A stretch of DNA of 64,000 nucleotides from Cellulomonas sp. KRMCY2 (GCF_000526515.1 NZ_JAGF01000001.1:3100001-3164000); one strand, 5' to 3'; positions 25,855-35,558 are shown, counted from the first letter of the stretch. Translations and numbers: made by a program. Notes: generated by a model from the sequence alone, not told the origin.

Positions 25855-28479
25855 TCACAGACGTCCCGCAGCCGTGATGGTCAGGACCACCTCGCCGCGG
25901 GCGTCGCTCGCGGCCAGGTCGACCAAGGCATCTATCCGCCAGTCGTGGTCGCCGGCGGGATCGTCGAACACCTGCCGGACGTCCCAGAGCTCGCCGCCCG
26001 TGGGGACCGGTCGCACGGTCACCATGTGCAGGGCAGGACCGCGTGCGGCCGGACCGGTGCCCAGATCCTCGTGGTCGTCGAAGTACGGGTCGAGCGCGTC
26101 GCGCCACCGGGCGGTGTCCCAGGCCTCGCCGTCGGCGTCCAGGTCGCCCAGCGCACCCAGCTCGGCCCAGCGTTCCCGCGAGACGAGCTCGACCCGGCGG
26201 AACAGGGCGTTGCGGACCAGCACCCGGAACGCCCGTGCGTTCGCCGTGATCGACGGCGGACCCTCGTCGTGCGCGTGGCCGCCCGCCGCGGCGGCGTCGA
26301 CGGCGTCGGGGTTGCTCAGCCGCTCCCACTCGTCCAGCAGGCTCGAGTCGGTGCTCCGGACGAGCTCGCCGAGCCACTCGACGACGTCCTCGAGCTCGTC
26401 GTTGCGTCGCTCGGCCGGGACGGTCTGGCGCAGGGCTCGGTAGGCGTCGGCCAGGTACCGCAGCAGGACGCCCTCGGTGCGCTCCAGCGCGTAGTAGGAG
26501 ATGTACTCGGTGAAGGTCATCGCGCGCTCGTGCAGGTCACGGACGACCGACTTGGGGGAGAGCTCGTGATCGGCGACCCACGGGTTGGTGCGACGGTAGA
26601 TCGCGAACGTCGCGGCGAGCAGCTCGGCGAGCGGCTTCGGGTAGCTGATGTCGTCCAGCGCCGCCATCCGCTCGTCGTAGTCGTAGCCCTCGGCCTTCAT
26701 CGCACCGATGGCTTCACCGCGCGCCTTCTTCTCCTGGGCGTAGAGCACCTGCCGCGGGTCGTCGAGGGTCGACTCGATCACCGACAGGACGTCCACGGCG
26801 TACGACGGCGACTCGGGGTCGAGCACGTCGAGCGCCGCGTAGGCGAACGGCGACAGCGCCTGGTTGAGCGCGAAGTCGGCCGGCAGGTCGACGGTCAGGC
26901 GCACCGTCCTGCCGCGACCGTCGGGCCGCGGGACGCGCTCGATCACGCCGGAGGCGCGCAGCGAGCGGTAGACGGCCACGGCCTTGCGGACATGACGGCC
27001 GCGGGACGCCTCAGGCTCGTGGTTGTCGGTGAGCAGGTGGGTCATCGCCTCGATCGGGTCGCCCGGCCGGGCCAGCACGTTGAGCACCATGGCGTGGCTG
27101 ACGGCAAAGCTCGAGGTCAGCGGCTCGGGTGGGGCGTCGCGGAGCCGCTCGAAGGTCTTGTCCGTCCAGTTGACCGCACCCTCCGGTGCCTTCTTCCGGA
27201 CGATCTTCCGGATCTTCTTCGGGTCGTCGCCCGCCTTGGCGAGCAGCTTGCGGTTCTCGATCACGTGGTCGGGGGCCATCACGATGACCTCGCCGACCGT
27301 GTCGAAGCCGGCTCGGCCGGCCCGCCCGGCGATCTGGTGGAACTCGCGCGCGGACAGGTGGCGCATCCGCACGCCGTCGTACTTGACCAGCGACGTCAGC
27401 ACCACGGTCCGGATCGGCACGTTGATGCCCACCCCGAGCGTGTCGGTGCCGCACACCACCGTCAGCAGACCGCGCTGGGTGAGCCGTTCGACGACCCGCC
27501 GGTAGCGCGGCAGCATCCCCGCGTGGTGCACGCCGACGCCGTGCCGCAGCAGCCGGGAGAGCGTCCTGCCGAAGCCCGTGCCGAACCGGAACCCGCCGAT
27601 CTCCGTGGCGATGGCGTCACGCTGCTCGCGCGAGGCCACGGTGCTGGACATCAGCGCCTGTGCCTGGTCGACCGCGTCCTTCTGGGTGAAGTGCACCAGG
27701 TACACCGGGGCCCGCCGGGTGTGGACCAGGTCCTCGACCACCTCATGCAGCGGCTCGACCACGTAGTTGAAGATCAACGGGACGGGACGCTCGGTGTGGG
27801 TCACCGTCGCCACCGGACGGGTGCTGCGACGCTCGAGGTCCTCGGCGAAGAAGTCGACCTCGCCGAGCGTCGCGGACATCAGCAGGAACTGGGTGCGGGG
27901 CAGCTCGATCAGGGGCACCTGCCAGGCCCAGCCGCGCTGCGGGTCCGCGTAGAAGTGGAACTCGTCCATCACGACCTGGCCGACGGCGTCCTCGCCCGGC
28001 ACGGCCGGATCGTCGGGGTGGCCCGGCTGCTCGGCCGTCCCGCCACCCGTGCGCAGCGCGATGTTGGCCAGGATCTCCGCGGTGCAGCAGATGATCGGCG
28101 CACCGGCGTTGACGCTGCTGTCGCCGGTCATCATCCCGACGTTCTGCGACCCGAAGGCCTTGACGAGGTCGAAGAACTTCTCGCTGACCAGGGCCTTGAG
28201 CGGCGCCGTGTAGTACGTCCGTCGGCCCTCGGCCAGGGCGACGAAGTGCGCCGCGACCGCCACCAGCGACTTCCCCGAACCGGTCGGGGTGGACAGGATC
28301 ACGTGCGAGCCCGTGACGAGCTCGAGCAGAGCCTCCTGCTGGGCGGGGTACAGCTCGAAGCCCTGGTCGTGCGCCCAGCCGAGGAACGCCTCGTGCAGGG
28401 CGTCGGGGTCGGTGCGCAGATCGCCGGCGGGCATGCGGTCGGCGAGGTTGCGGCGGCGGTCCAGCGGCTGGGGGCTCAT
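25855..28479 (-). CDS. Ski2-like DEAD/DEAH-box RNA helicase
   Basis: An 874-residue superfamily-2 helicase. Motif I is STPTGSGKSLVAVA, motif II VMDEFHFYAD, motif III LLMSATLG and motif VI HQIAGRAGRAGFD, with SLVKYDGVRMRHLS in between. The C-terminal third has no obvious catalytic motif and is all-alpha/beta, as in the long actinobacterial helicases annotated with DUF3516. Processing or unwinding of structured RNA is likely from the family. ATG 28479 is used because it precedes the conserved start by a short distance; longer in-frame extensions are Arg/Pro-rich and look non-coding. It is a single-gene unit. Confidence 0.9.
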   Translation of the reverse strand: MSPQPLDRRRNLADRMPAGDLRTDPDALHEAFLGWAHDQGFELYPAQQEALLELVTGSHVILSTPTGSGKSLVAVAAHFVALAEGRRTYYTAPLKALVSEKFFDLVKAFGSQNVGMMTGDSSVNAGAPIICCTAEILANIALRTGGGTAEQPGHPDDPAVPGEDAVGQVVMDEFHFYADPQRGWAWQVPLIELPRTQFLLMSATLGEVDFFAEDLERRSTRPVATVTHTERPVPLIFNYVVEPLHEVVEDLVHTRRAPVYLVHFTQKDAVDQAQALMSSTVASREQRDAIATEIGGFRFGTGFGRTLSRLLRHGVGVHHAGMLPRYRRVVERLTQRGLLTVVCGTDTLGVGINVPIRTVVLTSLVKYDGVRMRHLSAREFHQIAGRAGRAGFDTVGEVIVMAPDHVIENRKLLAKAGDDPKKIRKIVRKKAPEGAVNWTDKTFERLRDAPPEPLTSSFAVSHAMVLNVLARPGDPIEAMTHLLTDNHEPEASRGRHVRKAVAVYRSLRASGVIERVPRPDGRGRTVRLTVDLPADFALNQALSPFAYAALDVLDPESPSYAVDVLSVIESTLDDPRQVLYAQEKKARGEAIGAMKAEGYDYDERMAALDDISYPKPLAELLAATFAIYRRTNPWVADHELSPKSVVRDLHERAMTFTEYISYYALERTEGVLLRYLADAYRALRQTVPAERRNDELEDVVEWLGELVRSTDSSLLDEWERLSNPDAVDAAAAGGHAHDEGPPSITANARAFRVLVRNALFRRVELVSRERWAELGALGDLDADGEAWDTARWRDALDPYFDDHEDLGTGPAARGPALHMVTVRPVPTGGELWDVRQVFDDPAGDHDWRIDALVDLAASDARGEVVLTITAAGRL

Positions 28480-28795
28480 TGTGCCCCATCCTCCCAGGCT
28501 CACGGCCCTTGGCGGAGCCCGTGCCGGGACAAGCGGCAGGTGAGTCTCGGGGAGGTCGCTCGGGCGCCGCTGCACCAGGCCGATCCGTCGGTCGTGCACG
28601 CGATCCCTCCGATTCCCCGGACCACTGACGACCTCGTCGCGCTCGAGGCCTGGACAGCAGCCACCGCCGACTCGCTCGAGGAAGCCGCGACGCAGGCGAG
28701 TCGACGGGCGGACCCGCGCCGCCCGTGGCGGCGGCGGGCTGGGGCGTATTGTCACCCAGACGGAGCCGCCGCGGTTCCCCTTCGAGGGAGCGACC
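28480..28795. other. Intergenic gap between divergent genes
   Basis: A 316-bp stretch without a convincing coding sequence. A possible -10 TATTGT (28747-28752) faces the plus strand before the next gene, without a clear -35. A GAGGGA ribosome binding site precedes that gene. Nothing else is recognised. Confidence 0.5.
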
Positions 28796-29962
28796 GTGAA
28801 TGCGAAGACCCTGGGGATCCTGTCCTCGTGCCGCAAGGCCGACGAGCTACGGCTGCCGCTCCACCCCGACCATCTGGACCGGATCGACCCCGCATTGCGG
28901 GCCCGGATCACCCTCGAAGAGGGGTACGGCGAGCGTTTCGGTCTCACCGACGAGCAGCTCGGCCCACAGGTCGGCCGGATCGCGTCGCGTCGTGAGGTGC
29001 TCGCCGGGTCCGACGTGATCCTGCTGCCCAAGCCGCAGGCGGCGGACCTCGCCGAGCTGCACGAGGGGCAGGTCCTGTGGGGCTGGCCGCACTGCGTGCA
29101 GGATCGCGCCGTGACGCAGGTGGCGATCGACCGCCGGCTGACGTTGATCGCTTTCGAGTCGATGCACCACTGGTCGAGCGACGGTTCGTTCGGCCTCCAC
29201 GTGTTCCACAAGAACAACGAGCTCGCCGGTTACTGCTCCGTGCTGCACGCGCTCCAGCTCGCGGGCTCGACGGGGGACTACGGCCGTCGGCTGCGGGCCG
29301 TGGTGATCGGCTTCGGCGCGACCGCGCGCGGCGCCGTCACGGCCCTCAATGCTCACGGCGTCCACGACGTGCACGTCCTGACCAGTCGGAGCGTGGCAGC
29401 TGTCGCCGCGCCGATCCACTCGGTCACGATGGCGCACTTCGACCAGGACGACACGGCGCCGCTGAGCGAGGTGGTGGTCGACGGCCGGCGCGTGCCGATC
29501 GCGCCGTACCTCGGTGAGCACGACATCGTGGTGAACTGCACGCTGCAGGACACGGACGCACCCCTGACGTACCTGCACGATGTCGACCTTGGCGCCTTCC
29601 GCCCCGGCAGCCTGCTCATCGACGTGTCATGCGACGCGGGCATGGGCTTCAGCTGGGCGCGACCGACCTCGTTCCGCTCTCCTACCTTCGAGGTCGGTGA
29701 CCACCTGCGCTACTACGCGGTGGACCACAGCCCTTCCTACCTCTGGGCCTCGGCCTCGTGGGAGATCAGCGAGGCCCTGCTGCCCTTCATGGAGTCCGTC
29801 ATGGCGGGGCCTGCAGGTTGGGCCGCCGACGAGACGGTGCGGCGGGCGATCGAGATCCGGGACGGTCAGGTGGTCAACCCGCGCATCCTGTCGTTCCAGG
29901 ACCGTGCCTCCGACTACCCCTACCCGCCGCGCCCCGCCGACGTCGCGCCGATGACCGCCTGA
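28796..29962 (+). CDS. N5-(carboxyethyl)ornithine synthase-like dehydrogenase
   Basis: A 388-residue protein of the alanine dehydrogenase / pyridine nucleotide transhydrogenase superfamily. The N-terminal substrate domain (KTLGILSSCRKADELRLPLH) resembles N5-(carboxyethyl)ornithine synthase, which reductively joins pyruvate to ornithine or lysine; AVVIGFGATARGAVTALNAHG is the NAD(P)-binding glycine motif and IDVSCDAGMGFSWARPT a conserved late segment. The true substrate is unproven. GTG 28796 follows GAGGGA. No ornithine, opine or siderophore gene is adjacent. Confidence 0.75.
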   Translation: MNAKTLGILSSCRKADELRLPLHPDHLDRIDPALRARITLEEGYGERFGLTDEQLGPQVGRIASRREVLAGSDVILLPKPQAADLAELHEGQVLWGWPHCVQDRAVTQVAIDRRLTLIAFESMHHWSSDGSFGLHVFHKNNELAGYCSVLHALQLAGSTGDYGRRLRAVVIGFGATARGAVTALNAHGVHDVHVLTSRSVAAVAAPIHSVTMAHFDQDDTAPLSEVVVDGRRVPIAPYLGEHDIVVNCTLQDTDAPLTYLHDVDLGAFRPGSLLIDVSCDAGMGFSWARPTSFRSPTFEVGDHLRYYAVDHSPSYLWASASWEISEALLPFMESVMAGPAGWAADETVRRAIEIRDGQVVNPRILSFQDRASDYPYPPRPADVAPMTA

Positions 29963-30068
29963 CACACCACCAGCGGGCGTGCCCGCAGGGGCCGCCGGTG
30001 AGGGGGGCGCGGCAGGACCGGAGCGGCTCGCTCTTGCCGGACGGGACGCCGACGAGTGGGATGGTCGT

Positions 30069-30779
30069 GTGACCGCTGACCTGGACGTGACCCTCGAGCA
30101 GATCCGCTACATCGACCGCCTCCTGCTGTGGGCTCTGCACGGCCTGACGGACGAGCTGGTGGTCGGACCCTCCGGCCTGCCCGACTGGACCCGCGGGCAC
30201 GTCCTGGCCCACATCGTCGGCGTGGGATCGGCCGGCGCCCGTCAGATCGAGACGGCGGCAGCCGGCGGGCTCGTCGACTTCTACGACGGCGGCCGCCCGG
30301 CGCGCGACGCAGCGATCGACGCGGGTGCGGGTGCCGCAGCGGCCGAGCACGTCCGCCTGGTCGGCGCGACGGTTGCGCGGATGGAGGCGGCGCTCGACCG
30401 GCTGACCCCGGAGGTGCTCGACCGGCCGACCGGCTACCGCGATCGCCCCGCCGCGTCGATCGCGCTGCTGTGGTGGCGCGAGGCCGGCATCCACCTGACC
30501 GACCTGGACCTCGGGGTCGACAACACCGCCTGGGACCTGGCGCTGCGCAACCACCTCGCGGACTACCTGGTCGACCGGGTGCCGGACGGGACGCGGCTCG
30601 AGCTCGAGCCGACCGACGTCGACGAGCCGCGGTCGCTCGGCACGGGGGAGTCGGTCACGGTGCGTGGCGCCGCCGGCGACGTCATCGCGTGGCTGGCCGG
30701 CCGCGAGCCGCTCGCCCCGGTCGTCGGCGAGCGCGGTGGACGCCCGTGCCCGCTGCCCGAGCTGCGTCCCTGGCCCTGA
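30069..30779 (+). CDS. Mycothiol-dependent maleylpyruvate isomerase family protein
   Basis: A 236-residue protein with an N-terminal DinB-like four-helix domain of the MDMPI type (YIDRLLLWALHGLTDELVVG, LPDWTRGHVLAHIVG) and a C-terminal SCP2-like domain. Family members use mycothiol, the actinobacterial thiol, as cofactor or bind metal; the substrate here is unknown. GTG 30069 is chosen because the domain begins shortly after. TGA-containing repeats follow its stop (30777-30804). Confidence 0.8.
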   Translation: MTADLDVTLEQIRYIDRLLLWALHGLTDELVVGPSGLPDWTRGHVLAHIVGVGSAGARQIETAAAGGLVDFYDGGRPARDAAIDAGAGAAAAEHVRLVGATVARMEAALDRLTPEVLDRPTGYRDRPAASIALLWWREAGIHLTDLDLGVDNTAWDLALRNHLADYLVDRVPDGTRLELEPTDVDEPRSLGTGESVTVRGAAGDVIAWLAGREPLAPVVGERGGRPCPLPELRPWP

Positions 30780-30879
30780 GCCGCCAGCCGCCTGAGCTGC
30801 CTGAGCTGCCTGGGCCCGCTCGGCGCCTGGACGCGCGGCGACGCGCACCGGGCCGGGTGCCGGCCGTAAGGTGTGCGCC

Positions 30880-31350
30880 ATGCCCACGGCCGACCTGACC
30901 TCCACCGCGGACCCGTCGGAGGTCGCGATCTGGACCGACGGCGCCTGCAAGGGCAACCCGGGACTTGGTGGCTGGGGCGCCTGGTTGCGGTCCGGCGACC
31001 ACGAGCGCGAGCTGTTCGGCGGTGAGGTCCTGACGACCAACAACCGGATGGAGCTGACGGCCGTCATCGAGGCCCTGCGCGCTCTCAAGCGGCCCTGCGC
31101 CGTGACCCTGCACGTGGACTCGACCTACGTCATGAACGGCATGGGCCGGTGGCTCGCAGGCTGGAAGCGCAACGGCTGGAAGACCGGGGACAAGAAGCCG
31201 GTGAAGAACAAGGAGCTCTGGCAGGCGCTCGATGCCGAGATCGCGCGGCACGACGTCACCTGGGTCTGGGTCAAGGGCCACTCGGGAGATCCGGGCAACG
31301 AGCGGGCCGACGAGCTCGCCAACCGCGGGGTCGACTCCGTCCGGCCCTGA
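30880..31350 (+). CDS. rnhA: Ribonuclease HI
   Basis: A 156-residue RNase HI that cleaves the RNA of RNA-DNA hybrids. The catalytic residues are visible: Asp20 ([11 protein letters not shown]), Glu58 ([13 protein letters not shown]), Asp80 ([11 protein letters not shown]) and the last Asp in [10 protein letters not shown], plus the His in [15 protein letters not shown] at 30867-30872 ends 7 nt before ATG 30880, so the transcript is probably leaderless and this ATG is preferred over the upstream GTG. Confidence 0.95.
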   Translation: MPTADLTSTADPSEVAIWTDGACKGNPGLGGWGAWLRSGDHERELFGGEVLTTNNRMELTAVIEALRALKRPCAVTLHVDSTYVMNGMGRWLAGWKRNGWKTGDKKPVKNKELWQALDAEIARHDVTWVWVKGHSGDPGNERADELANRGVDSVRP

Positions 31351-31418
31351 GGTCCGCCATGCGAGACGTGTCGTCTTAGGACTTGATACCACGGGTTGAC
31401 GTGGTGGTTACTGAGCAG

Positions 31419-32231
31419 GTGACCATCCAGGACGTCTACACGCACGGCCACCACGAGAGCGTGCTGCGCTCGCACCGCTGGCGCACGGCGCAGAACTCCG
31501 CGGGCTACCTGCTGCCGCTGCTCGAGCCGGGGCTGCGGCTGCTCGACGTCGGGTGCGGTCCTGGGACCGTCACGGCCGACCTCGCGGCGCTCGTCGCACC
31601 CGGCGAGGTCGTCGGGCTGGACACCTCGGCCGCCGTCCTCGACCTCGCCCGGGCGACCGCCGCGCAGGCCGGGGTCATGAACGTCACGTTCCGCACCGCC
31701 GACGCGACGGCGCTGCCGTTCGAGGACGCGAGCTTCGACGTCGTGCACGCCCACCAGGTCCTCCAGCACCTGACGGATCCGGTCGCGGCGCTGCGGGAGA
31801 TGCGTCGCGTGACCCGTCCCGGAGGCGTCGTCGCGGTGCGCGACGCCGACTACGCCGCCATGACCTGGTACCCGCCGTCGAGCGGGCTCGACGAGTGGCT
31901 GGCGCTCTACCACGAGGTCACTGTCGCGAACCGTGCCGAGGCCGATGCCGGACGGCGCCTGCTGAGCTGGACCCGTGCGGCCGGCTTCGACCCGGCCGGG
32001 ATCACACCGAGCGCCGGTGTCTGGTGCTACGCCACGCCGGAGGACCGCACCTGGTGGGCCGACGTCTGGGCCGAGCGGGTGACCTCCTCGGCCTTCGCCC
32101 AGCAGGCGGTCGGCTACGGCCTGGCGGACGACGTCGCGCTCGAGCTCCTGGCCGAGGCGTGGCGCGCCTGGGGCCAGGCCGACGACGGCTGGTTCGCGAT
32201 CCTGCACGGGCAGGTGCTGGCGCGCGTCTGA
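31419..32231 (+). CDS. Class I SAM-dependent methyltransferase
   Basis: A 270-residue UbiE-like methyltransferase. Motif I is LLDVGCGPGTVTADLA, then the acidic LDTSAAV, ALPFEDASFDVVHAHQVLQH and RVTRPGGVVAVRDAD. The N-terminal YTHGHHESVLRSHRWRTA is a well-kept signature of one actinobacterial/fungal subgroup whose substrate I do not know. I choose GTG 31419, six nt after a possible -10 GTTACT (31407-31412) with TTGATA 18 bp upstream; GTG 31401 and TTG 31383 are alternatives. A dyad ACCACG-N6-CGTGGT (31388-31405) lies in that promoter spacer. Confidence 0.85.
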   Translation: MTIQDVYTHGHHESVLRSHRWRTAQNSAGYLLPLLEPGLRLLDVGCGPGTVTADLAALVAPGEVVGLDTSAAVLDLARATAAQAGVMNVTFRTADATALPFEDASFDVVHAHQVLQHLTDPVAALREMRRVTRPGGVVAVRDADYAAMTWYPPSSGLDEWLALYHEVTVANRAEADAGRRLLSWTRAAGFDPAGITPSAGVWCYATPEDRTWWADVWAERVTSSAFAQQAVGYGLADDVALELLAEAWRAWGQADDGWFAILHGQVLARV

Positions 32232-32252
32232 GCGTCGGGCTGCGCGTCGTCC

Positions 32253-33281
32253 TCAGTCGACCGGCACCGGCTCGGCGACCGGTGCGACCCGGTCACCGAC
32301 CCATGACGACACCCGGTGCAGCAGCCGTTCGAGCGGTCCGCGTCCCCACCGCAGGCGCCATGCCGTCGTCGCCACCAGGGTGACCACCACGAACGCCAGC
32401 CACACGCTCGTGCGCGGCGCGTAGACCACGCCGGGTCCGAGGGTGGCCAGCACGACGATGTGCGTGGCGTAGGCGGTCAGGGCGAGGGCGCCCGTCGCGG
32501 CGACAGGTGTGACGAGCCGCGGGGCGCGTTCGGCGATCGCCAGGCAGGCGACGAGCACGACCAGCACGACGCCGGTGTTCCCCACGACCTCGGTGGCGGT
32601 GTCGGCGTGCGGCTCCGCCGTCAGCAGGGCCCTCAGGGCCGGCTCGTGCACGAGCCGCATCGCTGCCGCCGACGTGCCGTAGCCGACCAGGACGCACGCC
32701 GCACCCGCGCCGAGCAGGACCCGTCGCACGACCGGTGCCGACAGGTCGCTGCGACCGACGGCGAGCCCGACGAGCAGGTAGGCGAACCAGACCAGGGCCG
32801 GGTAGTACTCACCGACGACCAGCTCGGCCATGAAGGAGCGCTCCGGCAGGCCGGCCAGCCGCGCGGCCTGGACGACGGGCGGCCCGAGGAGGACCACGAC
32901 GAGGGCGGCACCGACCAGCACCCGACGTGGCCAGCGCAGTGCACCGGTGAGCAGGACGAACATGAGCGCGTAGCCGGGCAGGATGACCGCGACGGGCGTA
33001 CCCAGAGCCATCAGGGCCAGGCCGATCAGGCCGATCAGTGCCGCGCGCGCGACGATCCGCGCACGTGCCCTGCGCAGCGGGACCGAGGGTGTCCGGCCCC
33101 CGCTCAGGAGTGCGGCGGACACCCCGGCGAGCAGGGCGAACGTCGCCGCCGACCTGCCGTCGGCGACCTGGAGCCAGCCGGTCGGCGACCAGAAGTCGTC
33201 TGCCGCCGGGCCGACGTGCGCCGTGAACATCCCGAGGACCGCGAGGCCTCGCGCCACGTCGATGCCGACGACTCGCTGCAC
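32253..33281 (-). CDS. DUF1624 / heparan-alpha-glucosaminide acetyltransferase-like membrane protein
   Basis: A 342-residue membrane protein with about ten hydrophobic segments. The N-terminus VVGIDVARGLAVLGMFTAHV carries the D-x-x-R-G-L motif of the YeiB/DUF1624 acyltransferase-like family; later there are short polar loops and an Arg-rich C-terminus. Relatives transfer acetyl groups across the membrane onto sugars; activity here is unproven. It starts 13 bp after the stop of the GGDEF-EAL gene on the same strand, so the two probably form an operon. Confidence 0.82.
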   Translation of the reverse strand: MQRVVGIDVARGLAVLGMFTAHVGPAADDFWSPTGWLQVADGRSAATFALLAGVSAALLSGGRTPSVPLRRARARIVARAALIGLIGLALMALGTPVAVILPGYALMFVLLTGALRWPRRVLVGAALVVVLLGPPVVQAARLAGLPERSFMAELVVGEYYPALVWFAYLLVGLAVGRSDLSAPVVRRVLLGAGAACVLVGYGTSAAAMRLVHEPALRALLTAEPHADTATEVVGNTGVVLVVLVACLAIAERAPRLVTPVAATGALALTAYATHIVVLATLGPGVVYAPRTSVWLAFVVVTLVATTAWRLRWGRGPLERLLHRVSSWVGDRVAPVAEPVPVD

Positions 33282-33294
33282 GTGCGCAGCGTAG

Positions 33295-34650
33295 TCACAT
33301 GGCAGCGGTCATCTGGTGCGGGACGGTGGTCCTGAACGCGGCCACCGGCGCCGGAGCGGCCCATGCGGACGCACCGAGCGCGACCTCCGCGACCGCGACG
33401 GGCCGGGCGAGCAGGAAGCCCGATGCGGCATCGCAGCCGGTGAGCCGCAGCTGGCTCAGCTGCTGCGCCGTCTCGACCCCTTCGGCGATCACGTCCGCCC
33501 CGAGCCCCTTGGCGAGGGTCACGATGCCGTTGACGACCGCGTCGCCGGTGATCGAGCCGAGCGCGTTGACGAAGGACCGGTCGATCTTGATCACGTCGAC
33601 CGGGAACCGGACGAGCCGGGCCAGCGAGCTGTAGCCGGTGCCGAAGTCGTCGATCGCGACCTGGACGCCCAGCGCCTCGACCCGCCGGAGCTCGGCCGTG
33701 GCGTCGTTCTTGTGCGCCAGCGCCGACTCGGTCACCTCGATGCCGAAGCGGTGCGCCGGGAGCCCGACCCGGTCGAGCTCCGATCGGAGCATCACCGCGA
33801 GCCCCTCGTGCGAGAGCTGGCGGGGCGAGACGTTGACCCACACGGTGAAGCCCTCGAGGTCGGACCAGAGGGCTGCCTGGTCCATCGCCGTGCGGATGAC
33901 CCACGCGCCGAGCGGCTCGATGAGGCCGCACTCCTCGGCCATCTCGATGACCTCGAGCGGCGGGATCACCCCGCGGACGGGGTGGTGCCAGCGCAGCAGG
34001 GCCTCGACGCCGATCACCTTGCCGGTGCCGAGGTCGAAGGCGGTCTGGTAGTGCAGCTGGAGCTGGGTGGTCTGCAGGGCGATGACCAGGTCCCGCTCGA
34101 GGGATGCCATGTGCATCCGCTCGGCGAGGTCGGCGTCCTGCTGCTCGCCGAACCAGGCGGCCTGATCACGTCCGGAGGCCTTGGCGCTCTGCAGCGCGAG
34201 GTCGGCCCGCCGCAGCACGGTGTCGGCCTGGGAGCCGTGCTCGACGGTGGCCAGGCCGATGCTCGCGGTGACCCGGAGCTCCTTGTCGGCGACCGGCACG
34301 GGTTCACGAACGAGGGCGAGCACCGCGCGGGCCAGCTCGTCGACCGCTGCGGGGTCGGTGCTCTGCAGGGCCAGGAGGAACTCGTCGCCGCCGAAGCGAC
34401 CCACGAGCAGCCCGGGGCGCGCCAGCGTGCTGAGCCGCGCGCCGAGCGTCGCGAGCACGCGGTCCCCGGCGGAGTGCCCGGCCGTGTCGTTGAGGAGGGT
34501 GAAGTGATCGATGTCGACGGTCAGGAGACTCACGCCGGCCGTCCGGTCCGCTGCGAGTCCTGCGTCGAGCAGCGTCGTCATGTGCTGTCGCCCCAGGAGA
34601 CCGGTCAGAGGATCGCGCACCGCTCGGGCTCGCCGGGTGTCCTTCGGCAT
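33295..34650 (-). CDS. Soluble GGDEF-EAL cyclic-di-GMP enzyme
   Basis: A 451-residue protein with a GGDEF diguanylate cyclase domain (~10-165) and an EAL phosphodiesterase domain (~185-440). Both signature motifs are intact: GRFGGDEFLLAL, and EALLRWHHP, EVTESAL, DDFGTGYSSL, VIAEGVET. The RxxD inhibitory site normally five residues before GGDEF is absent (RPGL). There is no sensor or membrane domain, so input may come from a partner. ATG 34650 follows GAGGGGAA on the minus strand. It precedes a membrane acyltransferase-like gene, a possible output target. Confidence 0.92.
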   Translation of the reverse strand: MPKDTRRARAVRDPLTGLLGRQHMTTLLDAGLAADRTAGVSLLTVDIDHFTLLNDTAGHSAGDRVLATLGARLSTLARPGLLVGRFGGDEFLLALQSTDPAAVDELARAVLALVREPVPVADKELRVTASIGLATVEHGSQADTVLRRADLALQSAKASGRDQAAWFGEQQDADLAERMHMASLERDLVIALQTTQLQLHYQTAFDLGTGKVIGVEALLRWHHPVRGVIPPLEVIEMAEECGLIEPLGAWVIRTAMDQAALWSDLEGFTVWVNVSPRQLSHEGLAVMLRSELDRVGLPAHRFGIEVTESALAHKNDATAELRRVEALGVQVAIDDFGTGYSSLARLVRFPVDVIKIDRSFVNALGSITGDAVVNGIVTLAKGLGADVIAEGVETAQQLSQLRLTGCDAASGFLLARPVAVAEVALGASAWAAPAPVAAFRTTVPHQMTAAM

Positions 34651-34772
34651 GCGTTCCCCTCGTCCTCGCGCCGTCCTGGCACGACAGCTTCCGGCACGTC
34701 CTGTGCTCGTCTGTTCTCTCGGCAGGTCCCGGTCGTACATGAGAGATCTTGTGCAGCGAATACGCTGCGAGC

Positions 34773-35558
34773 ATGCGCATCGCCAGGTTCAGCACCGGAG
34801 ACGACCCCCGCTACGCCATGGTCGACGGCGAGCCCGGCGCCGAGGAGCTGGTCGTGCTGCGTGGCGACCCGATCTTCATGCCGGTGCAGCAGACGGGGGA
34901 GACCATCCCGCTGAATCGGGACGACGTCCGGCTGCTCGCCCCCGTGATCCCGCGCTCCAAGGTCATCGGGGTGGGCCGCAACTACGCGGACCATGCGGCC
35001 GAGATGGGCAACGAGCTGCCGGCCGTGCCGATCCTCTTCCTCAAGCCGAACACGAGCGTGATCGGCCCCGACGACCCGATCGTCCTGCCGCGCTGGTCGC
35101 ACGAGGTGCACCACGAGGCCGAGCTCGCGGTCGTGATCGGCAAGGTCACCAAGGACGTCTCGCCCGAGCACGCCCTCGAGCGGGTCTTCGGCTTCACCGT
35201 GGCCAACGACGTCACCGCCCGTGACCTGCAGCGTGCCGAACCCCAGTGGACGCGGGCCAAGGGCTTCGACTCCTCGTGCCCGCTCGGGCCCTGGGTCGTC
35301 CCGGGGCTCGACGTCGACGACCTCGCCGTCCTGGCGCGGGTCAACGGCACGACGAGGCAGGACGGCAACACGTCCCAGATGGTCTTCGACGTCGCGCAGC
35401 TCATCGCGTTCGCCTCGCAGGTGTTCACGCTGCTGCCCGGCGACGTGATCCTGACCGGCACCCCGGCCGGCGTCGGACCGATCGTGCACGGGGACGTCGT
35501 CGAGGTCGAGGTCGAGGAGATCGGCGTGCTGCGCAACCCCGTCGTCCGACGGGACTGA
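34773..35558 (+). CDS. Fumarylacetoacetate hydrolase family protein
   Basis: A 261-residue FAH-superfamily enzyme. The typical core is present: VIGVGRNYADHAAEMGNE, PILFLKPNTSVIGPDDPI, metal-binding Glu residues in VHHEAELAVVIGK and the late LLPGDVILTGTPAGVGP. Members hydrolyse or decarboxylate diketo/oxo acids; this short form is often an acylpyruvase or oxaloacetate decarboxylase-like protein. TACGCT (34761-34766) lies 6 nt before ATG 34773, suggesting a leaderless transcript. It precedes gltX by 44 bp, a pairing often seen in actinobacteria. Confidence 0.9.
   Translation: MRIARFSTGDDPRYAMVDGEPGAEELVVLRGDPIFMPVQQTGETIPLNRDDVRLLAPVIPRSKVIGVGRNYADHAAEMGNELPAVPILFLKPNTSVIGPDDPIVLPRWSHEVHHEAELAVVIGKVTKDVSPEHALERVFGFTVANDVTARDLQRAEPQWTRAKGFDSSCPLGPWVVPGLDVDDLAVLARVNGTTRQDGNTSQMVFDVAQLIAFASQVFTLLPGDVILTGTPAGVGPIVHGDVVEVEVEEIGVLRNPVVRRD

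Noticed and set aside
25945-28995. A 1016-codon open frame on the plus strand
   Set aside because: It is antisense to the Ski2-like helicase, whose motifs are all intact, and its composition is typical of a shadow frame.
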